Positions 15,624-24,029 of a DNA stretch of 32,167 bases are shown here, one piece after another. The notes under the pieces are model-generated. The model did not search any database. It was not told where the DNA came from and saw only the letters and a list, made by a program, of their open reading frames with translations. A program made the position numbers and the translations under genes. Position 1 is the first letter of the stretch. Each line of letters begins with the position of its first letter. The DNA is from Gemmatimonadales bacterium (GTDB taxonomy: Bacteria > Gemmatimonadota > Gemmatimonadetes > Longimicrobiales > Gaopeijiaceae). The DNA is taken from the NCBI GenBank assembly GCA_020344755.1, contig CP070829.1, positions 1,676,687 through 1,708,853 of the forward strand, written 5' to 3'.

Positions 15624-15651
15624 GCGGTTGCGGGAACTGGGCTTCGGCCCC

Positions 15652-15706
15652 GGGAGGCGGCAGCTGGTTGGCGGGACGGACGCGCCACCCCGCTTCCGCC
15701 TCTTTT
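15652..15706 (+). terminator. Terminator-like hairpin between rpsB and tsf
   Basis: GAGGCGG (15654-15660) pairs perfectly with CCGCCTC (15696-15702), directly followed by TTTT (15703-15706). An internal stem (15669-15673 with 15683-15687) makes the arm compact. A separate 4-bp stem with a TTCG loop lies just upstream, near 15640-15651. This is the closest match to a classical intrinsic terminator in the window. As tsf follows 39 bp later on the same strand, it may act as an attenuator that lowers tsf relative to rpsB. Confidence 0.6.
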
Positions 15707-15744
15707 CATAAACGACACGAGACAGGACTACGGGATTGAGCACG

Positions 15745-16338
15745 ATGGCCATCAGCGCGAAGGACGTGAAGGAGCTCCGCGATCGGACCGGGGCTGGGAT
15801 GATGGACTGCAAGCGGGCCCTGGAGGAGACCGGCGGCGACATGGAGGCTGCGGTGGACCTGCTCCGGGCCAAAGGGGCGGCGAAGGCCGCGAAGCGAGAG
15901 GGAAAGAGCGCCAACGAGGGTGTGATCGGCACGTACATCCACCACTCCGGCAAGGTCGGCGTGATGGTGGAGCTGAACTGCGAGACGGACTTCGTGGCCA
16001 ACACCGACGACTTCCAGAGCCTCGCCCGGGACATTGCCATGCACATCGCGGCTTCGAAGCCCCTCGCGGTGAGCTCGGAGAGCATTCCCGCCCATGAGGT
16101 GGAGCGGGAGCGTGCGGTGTACCGGGCCCAGCTCGAGGAAGAGGGGAAGCCGGAAAACATCCGGGAGAAGATCCTGGAGGGGAAGATGAAGAAGTGGTTC
16201 AAGGACATGGCGCTCCTCGAACAGCCCTTCGTCAAGGATCCGGACCAGACCATCGGACAGCTCGTAACCAACATCTCCGCGAAGACGGGGGAGAAGATCG
16301 AGGTGGCCAGGTTCTCCCGGTTCGCCATCGGCGAGTAG
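15745..16338 (+). CDS. tsf: Translation elongation factor Ts, short form
   Basis: EF-Ts recharges EF-Tu by releasing GDP. The N-terminal UBA-like domain has AKDVKELRDRTGAGMMDCKRALEE; TDFVANTDDF in the core is the hallmark that contacts EF-Tu. The protein is 197 residues, close to the compact EF-Ts of Thermus and much shorter than the E. coli protein (283), so it carries a single reduced core rather than the duplicated one. I chose ATG 15745; in-frame TTG 15736 is possible and would add three residues. It follows rpsB in the usual order. Confidence 0.96.
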   Translation: MAISAKDVKELRDRTGAGMMDCKRALEETGGDMEAAVDLLRAKGAAKAAKREGKSANEGVIGTYIHHSGKVGVMVELNCETDFVANTDDFQSLARDIAMHIAASKPLAVSSESIPAHEVERERAVYRAQLEEEGKPENIREKILEGKMKKWFKDMALLEQPFVKDPDQTIGQLVTNISAKTGEKIEVARFSRFAIGE

Positions 16339-16416
16339 AGTCAGAACAACCCGCCGGTCCGGCCTGCCGAGGGGCCGGCGTTGAACATCGAGTCCCGATC
16401 CCCGAGAGGATGTTGC

Positions 16417-17139
16417 ATGGCCGACAGCGCAGAGCCCCGGTATAACAGAGTTCTCCTCAAGCTCTCCGGTGAAGCCCTCGCCGGCGCTCGCGGGTTCGGT
16501 ATCGAGCCGGAGGTCGTCGATCGTCTGACGGACGAGATCAAGGCGATCGCCGCAATGGGGGTACGGCTCGGCGTCGTCATCGGGGGAGGGAACATCGTCC
16601 GTGGAGCCATGGCCTCCCGGAAGGGGATGGACCGTGTCCAGGCGGACTACATGGGCATGTTGGCCACAGTCATCAACGCGCTGGCGGTCCAGGATCTCCT
16701 GGAGCGCAAGGGTGTGGAGACCCGGGTCATGACCGCAATCCGCATGAATGAGATGGCGGAGCCCTACATCCGCCGCCGTGCCATGCGGCACATGGAGCTG
16801 GGGCGGGTGGTCCTCTTCGCCGGCGGGACCGGAAATCCCTATTTCTCCACGGACACGGCGGCGGTCCTGCGGGCGATCGAGATGGAGTCCGAGGTGGTCA
16901 TCAAGGCCACCAAGGTGGAGGGCGTCTTCACGGCCGATCCCGCCACCGACCCCACGGCCGAGTTCCTGCCCAATGTGTCGTTTCACGAGGTCATGACGCG
17001 GGAACTCGCCGTGATGGACGCCGCAGCCGTGTCGCTCTGCAAGGAGAACGGCCTCCCCATCATCGTCCTGAATCTCGAGGATCGTGGCACGGTGGAGGCG
17101 GCCATCCGGGGCAAGCGGATCGGCACCCTGGTGTCGTAG
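16417..17139 (+). CDS. pyrH: UMP kinase
   Basis: This 240-residue cytoplasmic enzyme phosphorylates UMP to UDP with ATP and belongs to the amino acid kinase fold. Hallmarks are VLLKLSGEALAG, VVIGGGNIVRG, MNEMAEPYIRRRAMRHME and FAGGTGNPYFSTDTAA. I chose ATG 16417 because GAGAGGA lies at a good distance upstream and the conserved core begins 12 residues later; an in-frame TTG at 16381 lacks such support. It sits in the conserved rpsB-tsf-pyrH-frr order. Confidence 0.97.
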   Translation: MADSAEPRYNRVLLKLSGEALAGARGFGIEPEVVDRLTDEIKAIAAMGVRLGVVIGGGNIVRGAMASRKGMDRVQADYMGMLATVINALAVQDLLERKGVETRVMTAIRMNEMAEPYIRRRAMRHMELGRVVLFAGGTGNPYFSTDTAAVLRAIEMESEVVIKATKVEGVFTADPATDPTAEFLPNVSFHEVMTRELAVMDAAAVSLCKENGLPIIVLNLEDRGTVEAAIRGKRIGTLVS

Positions 17140-17211
17140 TGCCCCGGGGCCAGGCGTGCCCTAGATTTTGTCAGCTAACGAACACAATCGTCCACAAGGT
17201 GGGAGGTTCCC

Positions 17212-17763
17212 ATGCCGTCCTTGAAGGAAGCCCGTGAACGCATGCAGGCCGCGGTTGAAGCCGTCCAGCGAGAGTTCGCCACGGTACGGACGGGCAAGGC
17301 CACACCGGCGCTTCTGGATACGGTGAGGGTCGACGCCTACGGCGCGAAGATGCCCCTCAACCAGGTGGCTACCATTCACACCCCCGAGCCCACGCTGCTC
17401 GTGGTCCAGCCCTTCGACAAGGGACTCATGGGGGACGTGGAGAAGGCGATCCAGTCGGCGGATCTGGGACTCAACCCATCCAACGACGGCAACGTGATCC
17501 GGATCCCCATTCCACCCCTCAACGAGGAGAGGCGGAAGGAATTCGTGAAGATCCTCCACAAGATGGCCGAGGAGGGGAAGGTCTCGATCCGTCACGCGCG
17601 TCACGTGGCGAGGGACGAGATCCAGAAGCGTATCAAGGAACACGAGATCGGTGAGGATGACGGCCATCGTCAACTGGAAGAGGTGGAGAAGATCACACAC
17701 GAGTTCCAGGACCGGATCGACGAGCTGCTGAAAGGCAAGGAGGCGGAGGTCCTGGCCATCTGA
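17212..17763 (+). CDS. frr: Ribosome recycling factor
   Basis: This 183-residue factor splits post-termination ribosomes together with EF-G. Length and sequence are standard: an N-terminal helix, then FATVRTGKATPALLDTVRVDAYG, IRIPIPPLNEERRKEFVK, and SIRHARHVARDEIQKRIKE. The ATG at 17212 is preceded by GGGAGG with suitable spacing. The gene follows pyrH by 72 bp and precedes uppS by 19 bp. Confidence 0.98.
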   Translation: MPSLKEARERMQAAVEAVQREFATVRTGKATPALLDTVRVDAYGAKMPLNQVATIHTPEPTLLVVQPFDKGLMGDVEKAIQSADLGLNPSNDGNVIRIPIPPLNEERRKEFVKILHKMAEEGKVSIRHARHVARDEIQKRIKEHEIGEDDGHRQLEEVEKITHEFQDRIDELLKGKEAEVLAI

Positions 17764-17782
17764 GGCCATCCCTCCCTCGCTC

Positions 17783-18523
17783 GTGGACTCCGACCTCCTT
17801 CAGCGCCTCCGCCTGGGCGGAGCCGTGCCCCGACACGTGGCCATCATCATGGACGGCAACGGTCGGTGGGCTCAGAGACGAGGGCTCCCCCGGTACGAGG
17901 GTCATCGCAGAGGCATGAGCGCGGTTCGGGAGGCGGTGGAGGGATCCGTGGAAGCCGGGGTCGGGATCCTCACCCTCTTCGCGTTCTCCACCCAGAACTG
18001 GGATCGCCCGCCCACCGAGATCGGAGCGCTGATGTCTCTGCTTCGGGCCTACGCGCAGAAGGAGAAGCGCTCGTTGGCCGCACAGGGGGTGGAGGTGCAG
18101 GTCCTCGGCGACCTCGATCGGCTCGACGACGGTACGAAGAGCGCTATCGAGTCCATCGTCCGTGGAACCGCCGGGGGCCAGTCGCTGCGGCTGAATCTGA
18201 TGATCTCCTATTCCGGGCGGGACGAGCTCATCCGGGCGGCCAGGCTACTCGCCTCCAGGACCCTTTCCGGGGAGCTGACCCCCGACGAGATCGGCGCCGC
18301 GGAGGTGGAAGAGTGCCTCTACACCCGAGGGCTGCCGGATCCGGACCTGCTTGTACGGACATCTGGAGAGCAACGGCTTTCGAACTTCCTTCTCTGGCAG
18401 CTGGCCTACACGGAGATCCACACCAGTCCGGTGCTCTGGCCCGAGTTCACCCGTGACGATCTGTATCGCGCCATCCTCGACTTCCAGTCCCGCGAGCGAC
18501 GCTTCGGCCGGGTGAGCGTCTGA
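17783..18523 (+). CDS. uppS: Undecaprenyl diphosphate synthase
   Basis: This 246-residue cis-prenyltransferase extends farnesyl diphosphate with isopentenyl diphosphate to make the lipid carrier for peptidoglycan and other polymers. The catalytic segment IIMDGNGRWAQRRGLPRYEGH contains Asp24. FAFSTQNWDRP, SYSGRDEL and PDLLVRTSGEQRLSNFLLWQ are conserved product and substrate elements. The GTG at 17783 is the first usable start in the frame, without a strong ribosome-binding site. It starts the lipid part of the block, upstream of cdsA and dxr. Confidence 0.96.
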   Translation: MDSDLLQRLRLGGAVPRHVAIIMDGNGRWAQRRGLPRYEGHRRGMSAVREAVEGSVEAGVGILTLFAFSTQNWDRPPTEIGALMSLLRAYAQKEKRSLAAQGVEVQVLGDLDRLDDGTKSAIESIVRGTAGGQSLRLNLMISYSGRDELIRAARLLASRTLSGELTPDEIGAAEVEECLYTRGLPDPDLLVRTSGEQRLSNFLLWQLAYTEIHTSPVLWPEFTRDDLYRAILDFQSRERRFGRVSV

Positions 18524-18539
18524 TGGGCAGCGGCCTCCC

Positions 18540-19424
18540 GTGACGCGCCTGGGTGATCTTCCGGCTCGCCTCGCCGTGGCGGGGGTGGGAATTCCCGTCG
18601 TCTTCGGAGCCCTCTTCTTCGGCGGGTGGGTCTTCGGCATAGTGGTCGCCGCCATCGCAGCCCTGGGGGTCTGGGAATTCTACGGGTTGATGCGGCACCG
18701 GGGGGACCACCCCTTCGTACTGGTGGGGACGGCGGGCACGGTGGGCCTGGTCCTCCTCGCGTCCACTGAATCGACCTTTTCGGTCTTTGCCCCCTGGGCG
18801 CTGACGTTGGTCCTGGTCGTGGCCGCCCTTTGCCTGGCCCTGTCGCTCGTTTTCCGGTGGCCGGGGGGAAGTCCAGCCGGAGCCCTGGGGTCCACACTCT
18901 CGGGGGTGTGCTACGTGGGACTCCCCGCCTCCATTCTCCCGCTCCTGCGCGCCCTGGGGGAGGGTGTGCCGGGAGTCGAGGGGATGGGTGTGTGGACCCC
19001 CCTGGCGTTCGTCCTGTTTCCCGTGCTGGTCATCTGGGCCACCGATACTGCGGCATACTTCGTGGGGATGGCCATCGGACGGGTGCGTTTGGCTCCCAGC
19101 GTGAGTCCCAAGAAGTCGGTGGAGGGGGCGGTCGCCGGTGTGCTGGGGGCGGTCGTGTCCGCGGCCCTGATGTCCAGCTGGTGGCTGGCGGACCTTCCCC
19201 ATCATGCGGTCCCGGTGACCACGGCGGCGTGGATGGGAGCCGTCATCTCGGTGGCGGGCCAGGTTGGAGACCTGGTGGAATCGGTCCTCAAGCGAGAGGC
19301 GGGGGTCAAGGACTCCAGCAATCTCCTCCCGGGGCACGGGGGATTCCTGGATCGGCTCGACGCCCTTCTCTGGGCCCTCCCGGTCACCTGGGGTCTCCTG
19401 GCCATCACCGGGGTCCTCTCGTGA
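18540..19424 (+). CDS. cdsA: Phosphatidate cytidylyltransferase
   Basis: This 294-residue multi-spanning inner-membrane enzyme makes CDP-diacylglycerol from phosphatidate and CTP for phospholipid synthesis. It has about eight hydrophobic segments. Near the C-terminus it carries the family signature SVLKREAGVKDSSNLLPGH followed by GGFLDRLD, including the metal-binding aspartates. The start is GTG 18540, 16 bp after uppS. Its stop overlaps the dxr start as GTGA, indicating coupled translation. Confidence 0.95.
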   Translation: MTRLGDLPARLAVAGVGIPVVFGALFFGGWVFGIVVAAIAALGVWEFYGLMRHRGDHPFVLVGTAGTVGLVLLASTESTFSVFAPWALTLVLVVAALCLALSLVFRWPGGSPAGALGSTLSGVCYVGLPASILPLLRALGEGVPGVEGMGVWTPLAFVLFPVLVIWATDTAAYFVGMAIGRVRLAPSVSPKKSVEGAVAGVLGAVVSAALMSSWWLADLPHHAVPVTTAAWMGAVISVAGQVGDLVESVLKREAGVKDSSNLLPGHGGFLDRLDALLWALPVTWGLLAITGVLS

Positions 19425-20596
19425 TTCGCCTGGCCATTCTCGGGTCCACGGGATCCATCGGTGAGAGCGCGTTGGAGGTGGTGCGGCGACATCCGGACCG
19501 CTTCCGCGTCACCGCCCTGTCCGCGAATCGCAGGATCGCGGCCCTGGCCGCCCAGGTCCGGGAGTTTTCCCCCGCGGTGGCCGTGATCGCCGATGACGGT
19601 GTGGGAGGGGTGCCCGACTCCGGGGGTGCCACCCACTGGGCCCGCGGACGCTCGGCCCTGGTGGAACTCGCGGGCCGTGACGATGTGGACGTGGTGGTGA
19701 ACGCCCTGGTCGGGGCCGCGGGCCTCGGCCCGACCCTTCTTGCGCTGGAGACGGGAAAGCGGCTGGCCTTGGCGAACAAGGAGTCTCTGGTGGCGGGGGG
19801 AAGTCTGGTCTTGGCGGCGGCGCGGAGGGGGGGCGGGGAGTTGATCCCCGTCGACTCGGAGCACAGCGCGATCCTCCAGTGCATGCGAGGGAGCGGGGCC
19901 CGAGATGTGGCGCGCCTGATCTTGACGGCCTCCGGTGGCCCGTTTCGGGGATGGAGCCGCGAGGAGCTCTGGGATGTCCAGCCGTCTCAGGCGCTTCGGC
20001 ATCCCACGTGGGACATGGGGTCCAAGATCACCATCGACTCCGCGACCCTCGCCAACAAGGCGCTGGAGGTGATCGAGGGGCACTTCCTCTTCGGGATCGA
20101 GTACGAACGGATCGAGGCGGTGGTGCACCCCCAGTCCATCGTGCACTCCTTCGTGGAGTTCGTGGATGGGTCGCTACTCGCCCAGGTGGGAGACCCGAAC
20201 ATGGAGCTCCCCATTCTCTATGCCCTCACCTATCCAGGCCGGGCGGAGGACGGAGCGCTCAGGACCTTCGACCCGGTCGCGTCGTCGCCGCTCACCTTCG
20301 AGAAGGTGGACCACGGCGCTTTTCCCCTCTACGGGTTGGGGACCGGGGCAGGCGCCCGGGGCGGCCTGGCACCGGCGGCGTTCAATGCCGCCAACGAGGT
20401 GGCGGTGGAGGCCTTTCTGGGGGAGAAGATTCGCTTCCCGGAGATGGCCGAGGTGGTGGCGCGGGCCCTGGAGACGGCACCCGCCACTGAACCCGGAGGC
20501 GTGAAGGAGGTATTTGAGGCGGACCGGGAGGCGAGGCGCGTGGCCCGGGAAGTGTCCGAACAGTTGCAGAGAGAAGGGAGTAGCCGGAAGGGATGA
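19421..20596 (+). CDS. dxr: 1-deoxy-D-xylulose 5-phosphate reductoisomerase
   Basis: This 391-residue enzyme catalyses the NADPH-dependent second step of the MEP pathway, providing isoprenoid precursors for UppS. The N-terminal Rossmann motif is LAILGSTGSIGESALEVV. LALANKESLVAGG and PVDSEHSAILQC carry conserved active-site and metal residues. GSKITIDSATLANKALEVIE and HPQSIVHSFVEF complete the signature. The GTG start at 19421 overlaps the cdsA stop. The stop overlaps rseP as ATGA. The length is typical. Confidence 0.97.
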   Translation: MIRLAILGSTGSIGESALEVVRRHPDRFRVTALSANRRIAALAAQVREFSPAVAVIADDGVGGVPDSGGATHWARGRSALVELAGRDDVDVVVNALVGAAGLGPTLLALETGKRLALANKESLVAGGSLVLAAARRGGGELIPVDSEHSAILQCMRGSGARDVARLILTASGGPFRGWSREELWDVQPSQALRHPTWDMGSKITIDSATLANKALEVIEGHFLFGIEYERIEAVVHPQSIVHSFVEFVDGSLLAQVGDPNMELPILYALTYPGRAEDGALRTFDPVASSPLTFEKVDHGAFPLYGLGTGAGARGGLAPAAFNAANEVAVEAFLGEKIRFPEMAEVVARALETAPATEPGGVKEVFEADREARRVAREVSEQLQREGSSRKG

Positions 20597-21945
20597 CCGT
20601 ACTTGCCACGATCATATTGCTGGGCGTCCTCATCTTCGTCCACGAGTTGGGCCACTTCGCGGCGGCGAAGGCGGTGGGGATTGCGGTGGAACGCTTTTCC
20701 ATCGGTCTGGGCCCCCGGGTATGGGGGTTCACCTGGGGTGAGACGGAGTATGTCCTGTCCGCCATCCCCCTGGGCGGGTACGTGAAGATGGGTGGGATGG
20801 ACGACGAGGTGATGGAGCGCCTTGAAGGGGGCGCCGCGGAGCCCCGGCAGCCGTCGGACCGGGACTACGACTCCAAGCCGGTATGGGCTCGCGCCATCGT
20901 CATATCGGCGGGCGTGATCATGAACATGCTGTTCGCCTTCCTCGCCTACTCTTCGGTGGCGGCGTTCTGGGGGGAGCCGGCGCTTCCCACCACGAGAGTG
21001 GAGTCGGTGGACGCACAGGCCCTTCCACCCGGCACCGAGCTCCTGGTCCAGATCCCGGAGGGGGCGCGCTTCTCCGAGATCGGCTCGTTCGAAGTCACGA
21101 ACTGGTCCGAGGTGGGCCGGGCCTTCATCGAGTCCGAGGCCGGGCCCCTGGACATTCGGCTGGCGGAGCCGGAGATGGAGTTCACCATCCAGCTCCCGGA
21201 GGCAGCGGAGGATCGCGTGGCCATCTGGGGCGCCATCACGTACTGGGCCGACGCGGTGATCGGAGACATCAGTCCCGGCTCACCGGCGGATGAAGGTGGC
21301 CTGGAGACCGGTGATCGGATCCTCGCGGTCTCGGGGGAAAGCGTGCGCAACTGGACGGAGATGACGGATCGGATTCAGGTCCGGGCCGGCCAGCGAACCG
21401 CGCTTCTGCTGGAACGGGCGGGGGGCGAGATGACGCGGTACGTCACGCCCGAGGCCATCCCGCATCCGGACCCGAGTCAGGAGGGAGAGGTGGGGCGGAT
21501 CGGGGTGCTGCCCTACCTGCTGACACAATCGATCTACCAGCCGCTGGGGCTCACGGCGGCGATGTCGGTGGGGTGGCAGGAGACGGACCGGTCCGTTCGC
21601 CTGATCCTTGGGTTTCTGAGGGACCTCTTCACGGGAGGGGTATCGGCGCGGGAGGTGGGAAGCATCGTGACCATCGGACAGATTACCGGACAGGCGGCGG
21701 AGCGCGGGCTCGACTTCTACCTCCGGTTCATGGCCCTGTTCAGCGTCAACCTCGCCATCCTGAACCTCCTTCCCATCCCGGTCCTGGACGGAGGGCACCT
21801 CGTGTTCCTGGCCATCGAGGCCGTTCGGGGACGAGCCCTGAGTGTGGAACAGCGTCTCCGATGGTCCAACGTGGGATTCCTGATCATCATGGGCATCATG
21901 ATCTGGGCCCTGGGGAACGACATTCTGCGGGTTTTCGGTCTCTGA
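20593..21945 (+). CDS. rseP: Site-2 zinc metalloprotease RseP
   Basis: This 450-residue M50 intramembrane protease cleaves membrane-spanning substrates such as anti-sigma factors or signal-peptide remnants. The zinc motif is FVHELGHFAAAKAVG (His17, Glu18, His21). The second ligand motif is NLLPIPVLDGGHLVF (Asp399). Between them are a degenerate and a clear PDZ domain; the latter includes IGDISPGSPADEGGLETGDRILAVSG. I see no RseA/RseB-like gene here, so its substrate is unknown. It is the last gene of the long plus-strand block and ends only 18 bp from the convergent hydrolase gene. Confidence 0.95.
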   Translation: MTVLATIILLGVLIFVHELGHFAAAKAVGIAVERFSIGLGPRVWGFTWGETEYVLSAIPLGGYVKMGGMDDEVMERLEGGAAEPRQPSDRDYDSKPVWARAIVISAGVIMNMLFAFLAYSSVAAFWGEPALPTTRVESVDAQALPPGTELLVQIPEGARFSEIGSFEVTNWSEVGRAFIESEAGPLDIRLAEPEMEFTIQLPEAAEDRVAIWGAITYWADAVIGDISPGSPADEGGLETGDRILAVSGESVRNWTEMTDRIQVRAGQRTALLLERAGGEMTRYVTPEAIPHPDPSQEGEVGRIGVLPYLLTQSIYQPLGLTAAMSVGWQETDRSVRLILGFLRDLFTGGVSAREVGSIVTIGQITGQAAERGLDFYLRFMALFSVNLAILNLLPIPVLDGGHLVFLAIEAVRGRALSVEQRLRWSNVGFLIIMGIMIWALGNDILRVFGL

Positions 21946-21963
21946 TCTCTGCCGCGGGAGCCG

Positions 21964-22785
21964 TCAGAGCAGGGTGAGCTGTCCGGGCTCACGGCGCCGA
22001 CGCAGCTCCCGGACATCCAGGAAGGGAAGGGGTGTGTCCTGCTCCGCGACCTTCACCACCCCGCGGTAGCCGACCTCCCGCAGGGCGGAGCCGACCACCC
22101 GCTGCGCCAGCTCGGGCCGGTTCGACTCGCCGGAAAGGTGGGCCAGCACGACCGCCAGTAGACCGTCATGGAAGAGCTCCCGGGCGAACTGCGCGGCCGC
22201 ACGATTCGAGAGGTGTCCGTGGCTCGAGCGGATCCGCGCCTTCACATTCCAGGGGTACGGGGCCTCCTGCAATAGCACCTCGTCGTGATTGGCTTCCAGG
22301 ACCAGGATCTCGCATCGCGCCAGGGCATGACGGATCCCCGCTGTGGGTCGGCCCAGGTCGGTGGCCACCCCCAACCGGCTCCCCGTTGCGTCATCCACCA
22401 GCGCGATCCCCACCGGCTCGCGGGCGTCATGCACCGTGATGAACGGCTCGACCTCCACGGCGCCGACGCGAAACGGGACTCCCGCGCGGTACTCCCGCAG
22501 GACCTCCGCTCCCGTGAGGAGCTTCGCGCACGCCTCCCGGGTGCCCCGGGTAAGGTAGAGCGGAGTCCCGTGACGGCGGGCGAAGACGCCCATACCGCGC
22601 GTGTGATCCGCGTGGTCGTGGGTGATGACGATTCCGGCCAGAGAACCGGGCGAGACGTCCAGGGACTCCATCCGGTGGGCCAGGTCCCGGGCGCTGAACC
22701 CTGCATCCACCAGGAGCCGGGTACCCTCTGCCTCCACGAGGAGGGCGTTACCGCGGCTTCCGCTTCCCAGGACTGCGACCCTCAC
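21964..22785 (-). CDS. Metallo-beta-lactamase-fold hydrolase, WalJ/YycJ type
   Basis: This 273-residue cytoplasmic hydrolase resembles the YycJ/WalJ group, which has nuclease activity and is linked to cell-wall control in Firmicutes. It opens MRVAVLGSGSRGNALLVEAEG, typical of that group. Metal ligands are visible in VITHDHADHTRG (His56, His58, Asp60, His61), VHDAREPVG (His119), ATDLG (Asp143) and LAHLSGESN (His216). I chose GTG 22785 because it overlaps the upstream stop as GTGA and the conserved core begins there. It is the last gene of the manC operon, which has no WalKR genes. Confidence 0.9.
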   Translation of the reverse strand: MRVAVLGSGSRGNALLVEAEGTRLLVDAGFSARDLAHRMESLDVSPGSLAGIVITHDHADHTRGMGVFARRHGTPLYLTRGTREACAKLLTGAEVLREYRAGVPFRVGAVEVEPFITVHDAREPVGIALVDDATGSRLGVATDLGRPTAGIRHALARCEILVLEANHDEVLLQEAPYPWNVKARIRSSHGHLSNRAAAQFARELFHDGLLAVVLAHLSGESNRPELAQRVVGSALREVGYRGVVKVAEQDTPLPFLDVRELRRRREPGQLTLL

Positions 22786-24029
22786 CGGCCCTCGCCGTGG
22801 GTGTCTTCCCAGAGTCCACGCAGGACCTGCTCCACCCCCGAGGTCCACGGCTCGCCGCGGCGGGCCACCACGACCTTCGCCACCTCAAGGAACTTGGCCC
22901 ACCGGAAGGGGACCACCGAGCCGCCGCCCGCCCACGAGAACGGGCTCAGGAGCTTCGGCGGCATGCCGCCTCCGAACACGTTGCTACCCGCCCCGACCAC
23001 GCTCCCTGTGTTGAGGACGGTGCCGATCCCCGTCTTCACGTGGTCTCCCAGGAAGGCCCCCACCTTCATGAGGCCGGTGTCCACTGGTCCCGAGGGGAGC
23101 TCGACCCGAACCGAACCGTAGTTGTTCTTCAGGTCCGAGTTCGTGGTCAGTGCCCCCAGATTCACCCAGCGACCCGCCAGGGCGTGCCCCAGGTACCCGT
23201 CGTGGGCCTTGTTGACGAATCCCAGGAGCACCGAGGTGTCCACCTCACCCCGGAGCTTACACACCGGTCCGGCGCTCAGGCGGGAAAGGTGGCCGCCGAA
23301 CACCGTGCAGCCGGGGCCCAGGTGAAGGGGACCCACCAGGCGGGCCGGTCCCTCCACCGTCACGTCGGCATCCAGTCGGATCGGCCCCTCCCGGGTATCC
23401 AGGATGACCCCGGGCCCCACGTGCGCGGACCGATCCACACTCACCGGTTCGTCTCCGACGTGATGCACCTCCGGCGGAAGATAGGCGCGGTCCGAAGGGT
23501 GGAGGTGGTGCAGGTCCGCTGCGAGGGTGTCGGCGTTGGCATCCACGAGATCCCAGGGCCATTCCAGGACCCGTCCCTCGGCGGGGAGCGTGTTCTGCCG
23601 CTCTCCGGCGTCGGTTCCCAGCGCCCCCAAGCGATCACGGGTGGGTCGGAGCGCTCCTCCTGGAGGGACCCAGGCACCTACGACCATCCCACCCATGGTC
23701 ACGACGACCTCTGCGTCCCCGGGGAGCTCCGGGGGCGGCGTCGCCAATTCAGGGGCGGCGCGGCTCAGCCAGAAGAGCGTTCCCCCTGGGCCGTTCTCCT
23801 CGATTCCAGGGTCGGAGAGGACGGGAGGCGATCCCGGCTCGTCGAAGCCCACGAGGCCCGACGTACCGGCCTGGGGCTCCGTGACGTGGCCCAGGCACGG
23901 GGCTCCCAACCAGCGCTCCACTCGCTCCCGCAGAAGAAGAGCGCCGAAGCGGAGCTCGCCTACGGGGCGTGTCTCGGCGAAGGGCGACCAGTGTCGGGCC
24001 CGAGCGTCGTCCACGAGAAACAGGCGCAT
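22782..24029 (-). CDS. Alternative GlmU-like sugar nucleotidyltransferase/acetyltransferase
   Basis: This 415-residue protein resembles the alternative GlmU family best known from Bacteroidota. The N-terminal part (about 1-190) opens MRLFLVDDARARHWSPFAETRPVGELRFG, matching that family's first motif. It lacks the GGxGTR pyrophosphorylase loop, so catalysis by this half is uncertain. The C-terminal part (about 200-390) has left-handed beta-helix hexapeptides, for example VSVDRSAHVGPGVILD and KVGAFLGDHVKTGIGTVLNTG, typical of acyltransferases. A role in UDP-GlcNAc supply is plausible but not proven. The ATG at 24029 shares one base with the manC stop (TGATG). Its stop overlaps the next gene. Confidence 0.82.
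   Translation of the reverse strand: MRLFLVDDARARHWSPFAETRPVGELRFGALLLRERVERWLGAPCLGHVTEPQAGTSGLVGFDEPGSPPVLSDPGIEENGPGGTLFWLSRAAPELATPPPELPGDAEVVVTMGGMVVGAWVPPGGALRPTRDRLGALGTDAGERQNTLPAEGRVLEWPWDLVDANADTLAADLHHLHPSDRAYLPPEVHHVGDEPVSVDRSAHVGPGVILDTREGPIRLDADVTVEGPARLVGPLHLGPGCTVFGGHLSRLSAGPVCKLRGEVDTSVLLGFVNKAHDGYLGHALAGRWVNLGALTTNSDLKNNYGSVRVELPSGPVDTGLMKVGAFLGDHVKTGIGTVLNTGSVVGAGSNVFGGGMPPKLLSPFSWAGGGSVVPFRWAKFLEVAKVVVARRGEPWTSGVEQVLRGLWEDTHGEGR

Noticed and set aside
14427..16328. Long minus-strand open frame opposite rpsI, rpsB and tsf
   Set aside because: It runs through three ribosome-related genes and their spacers without any recognisable domain.
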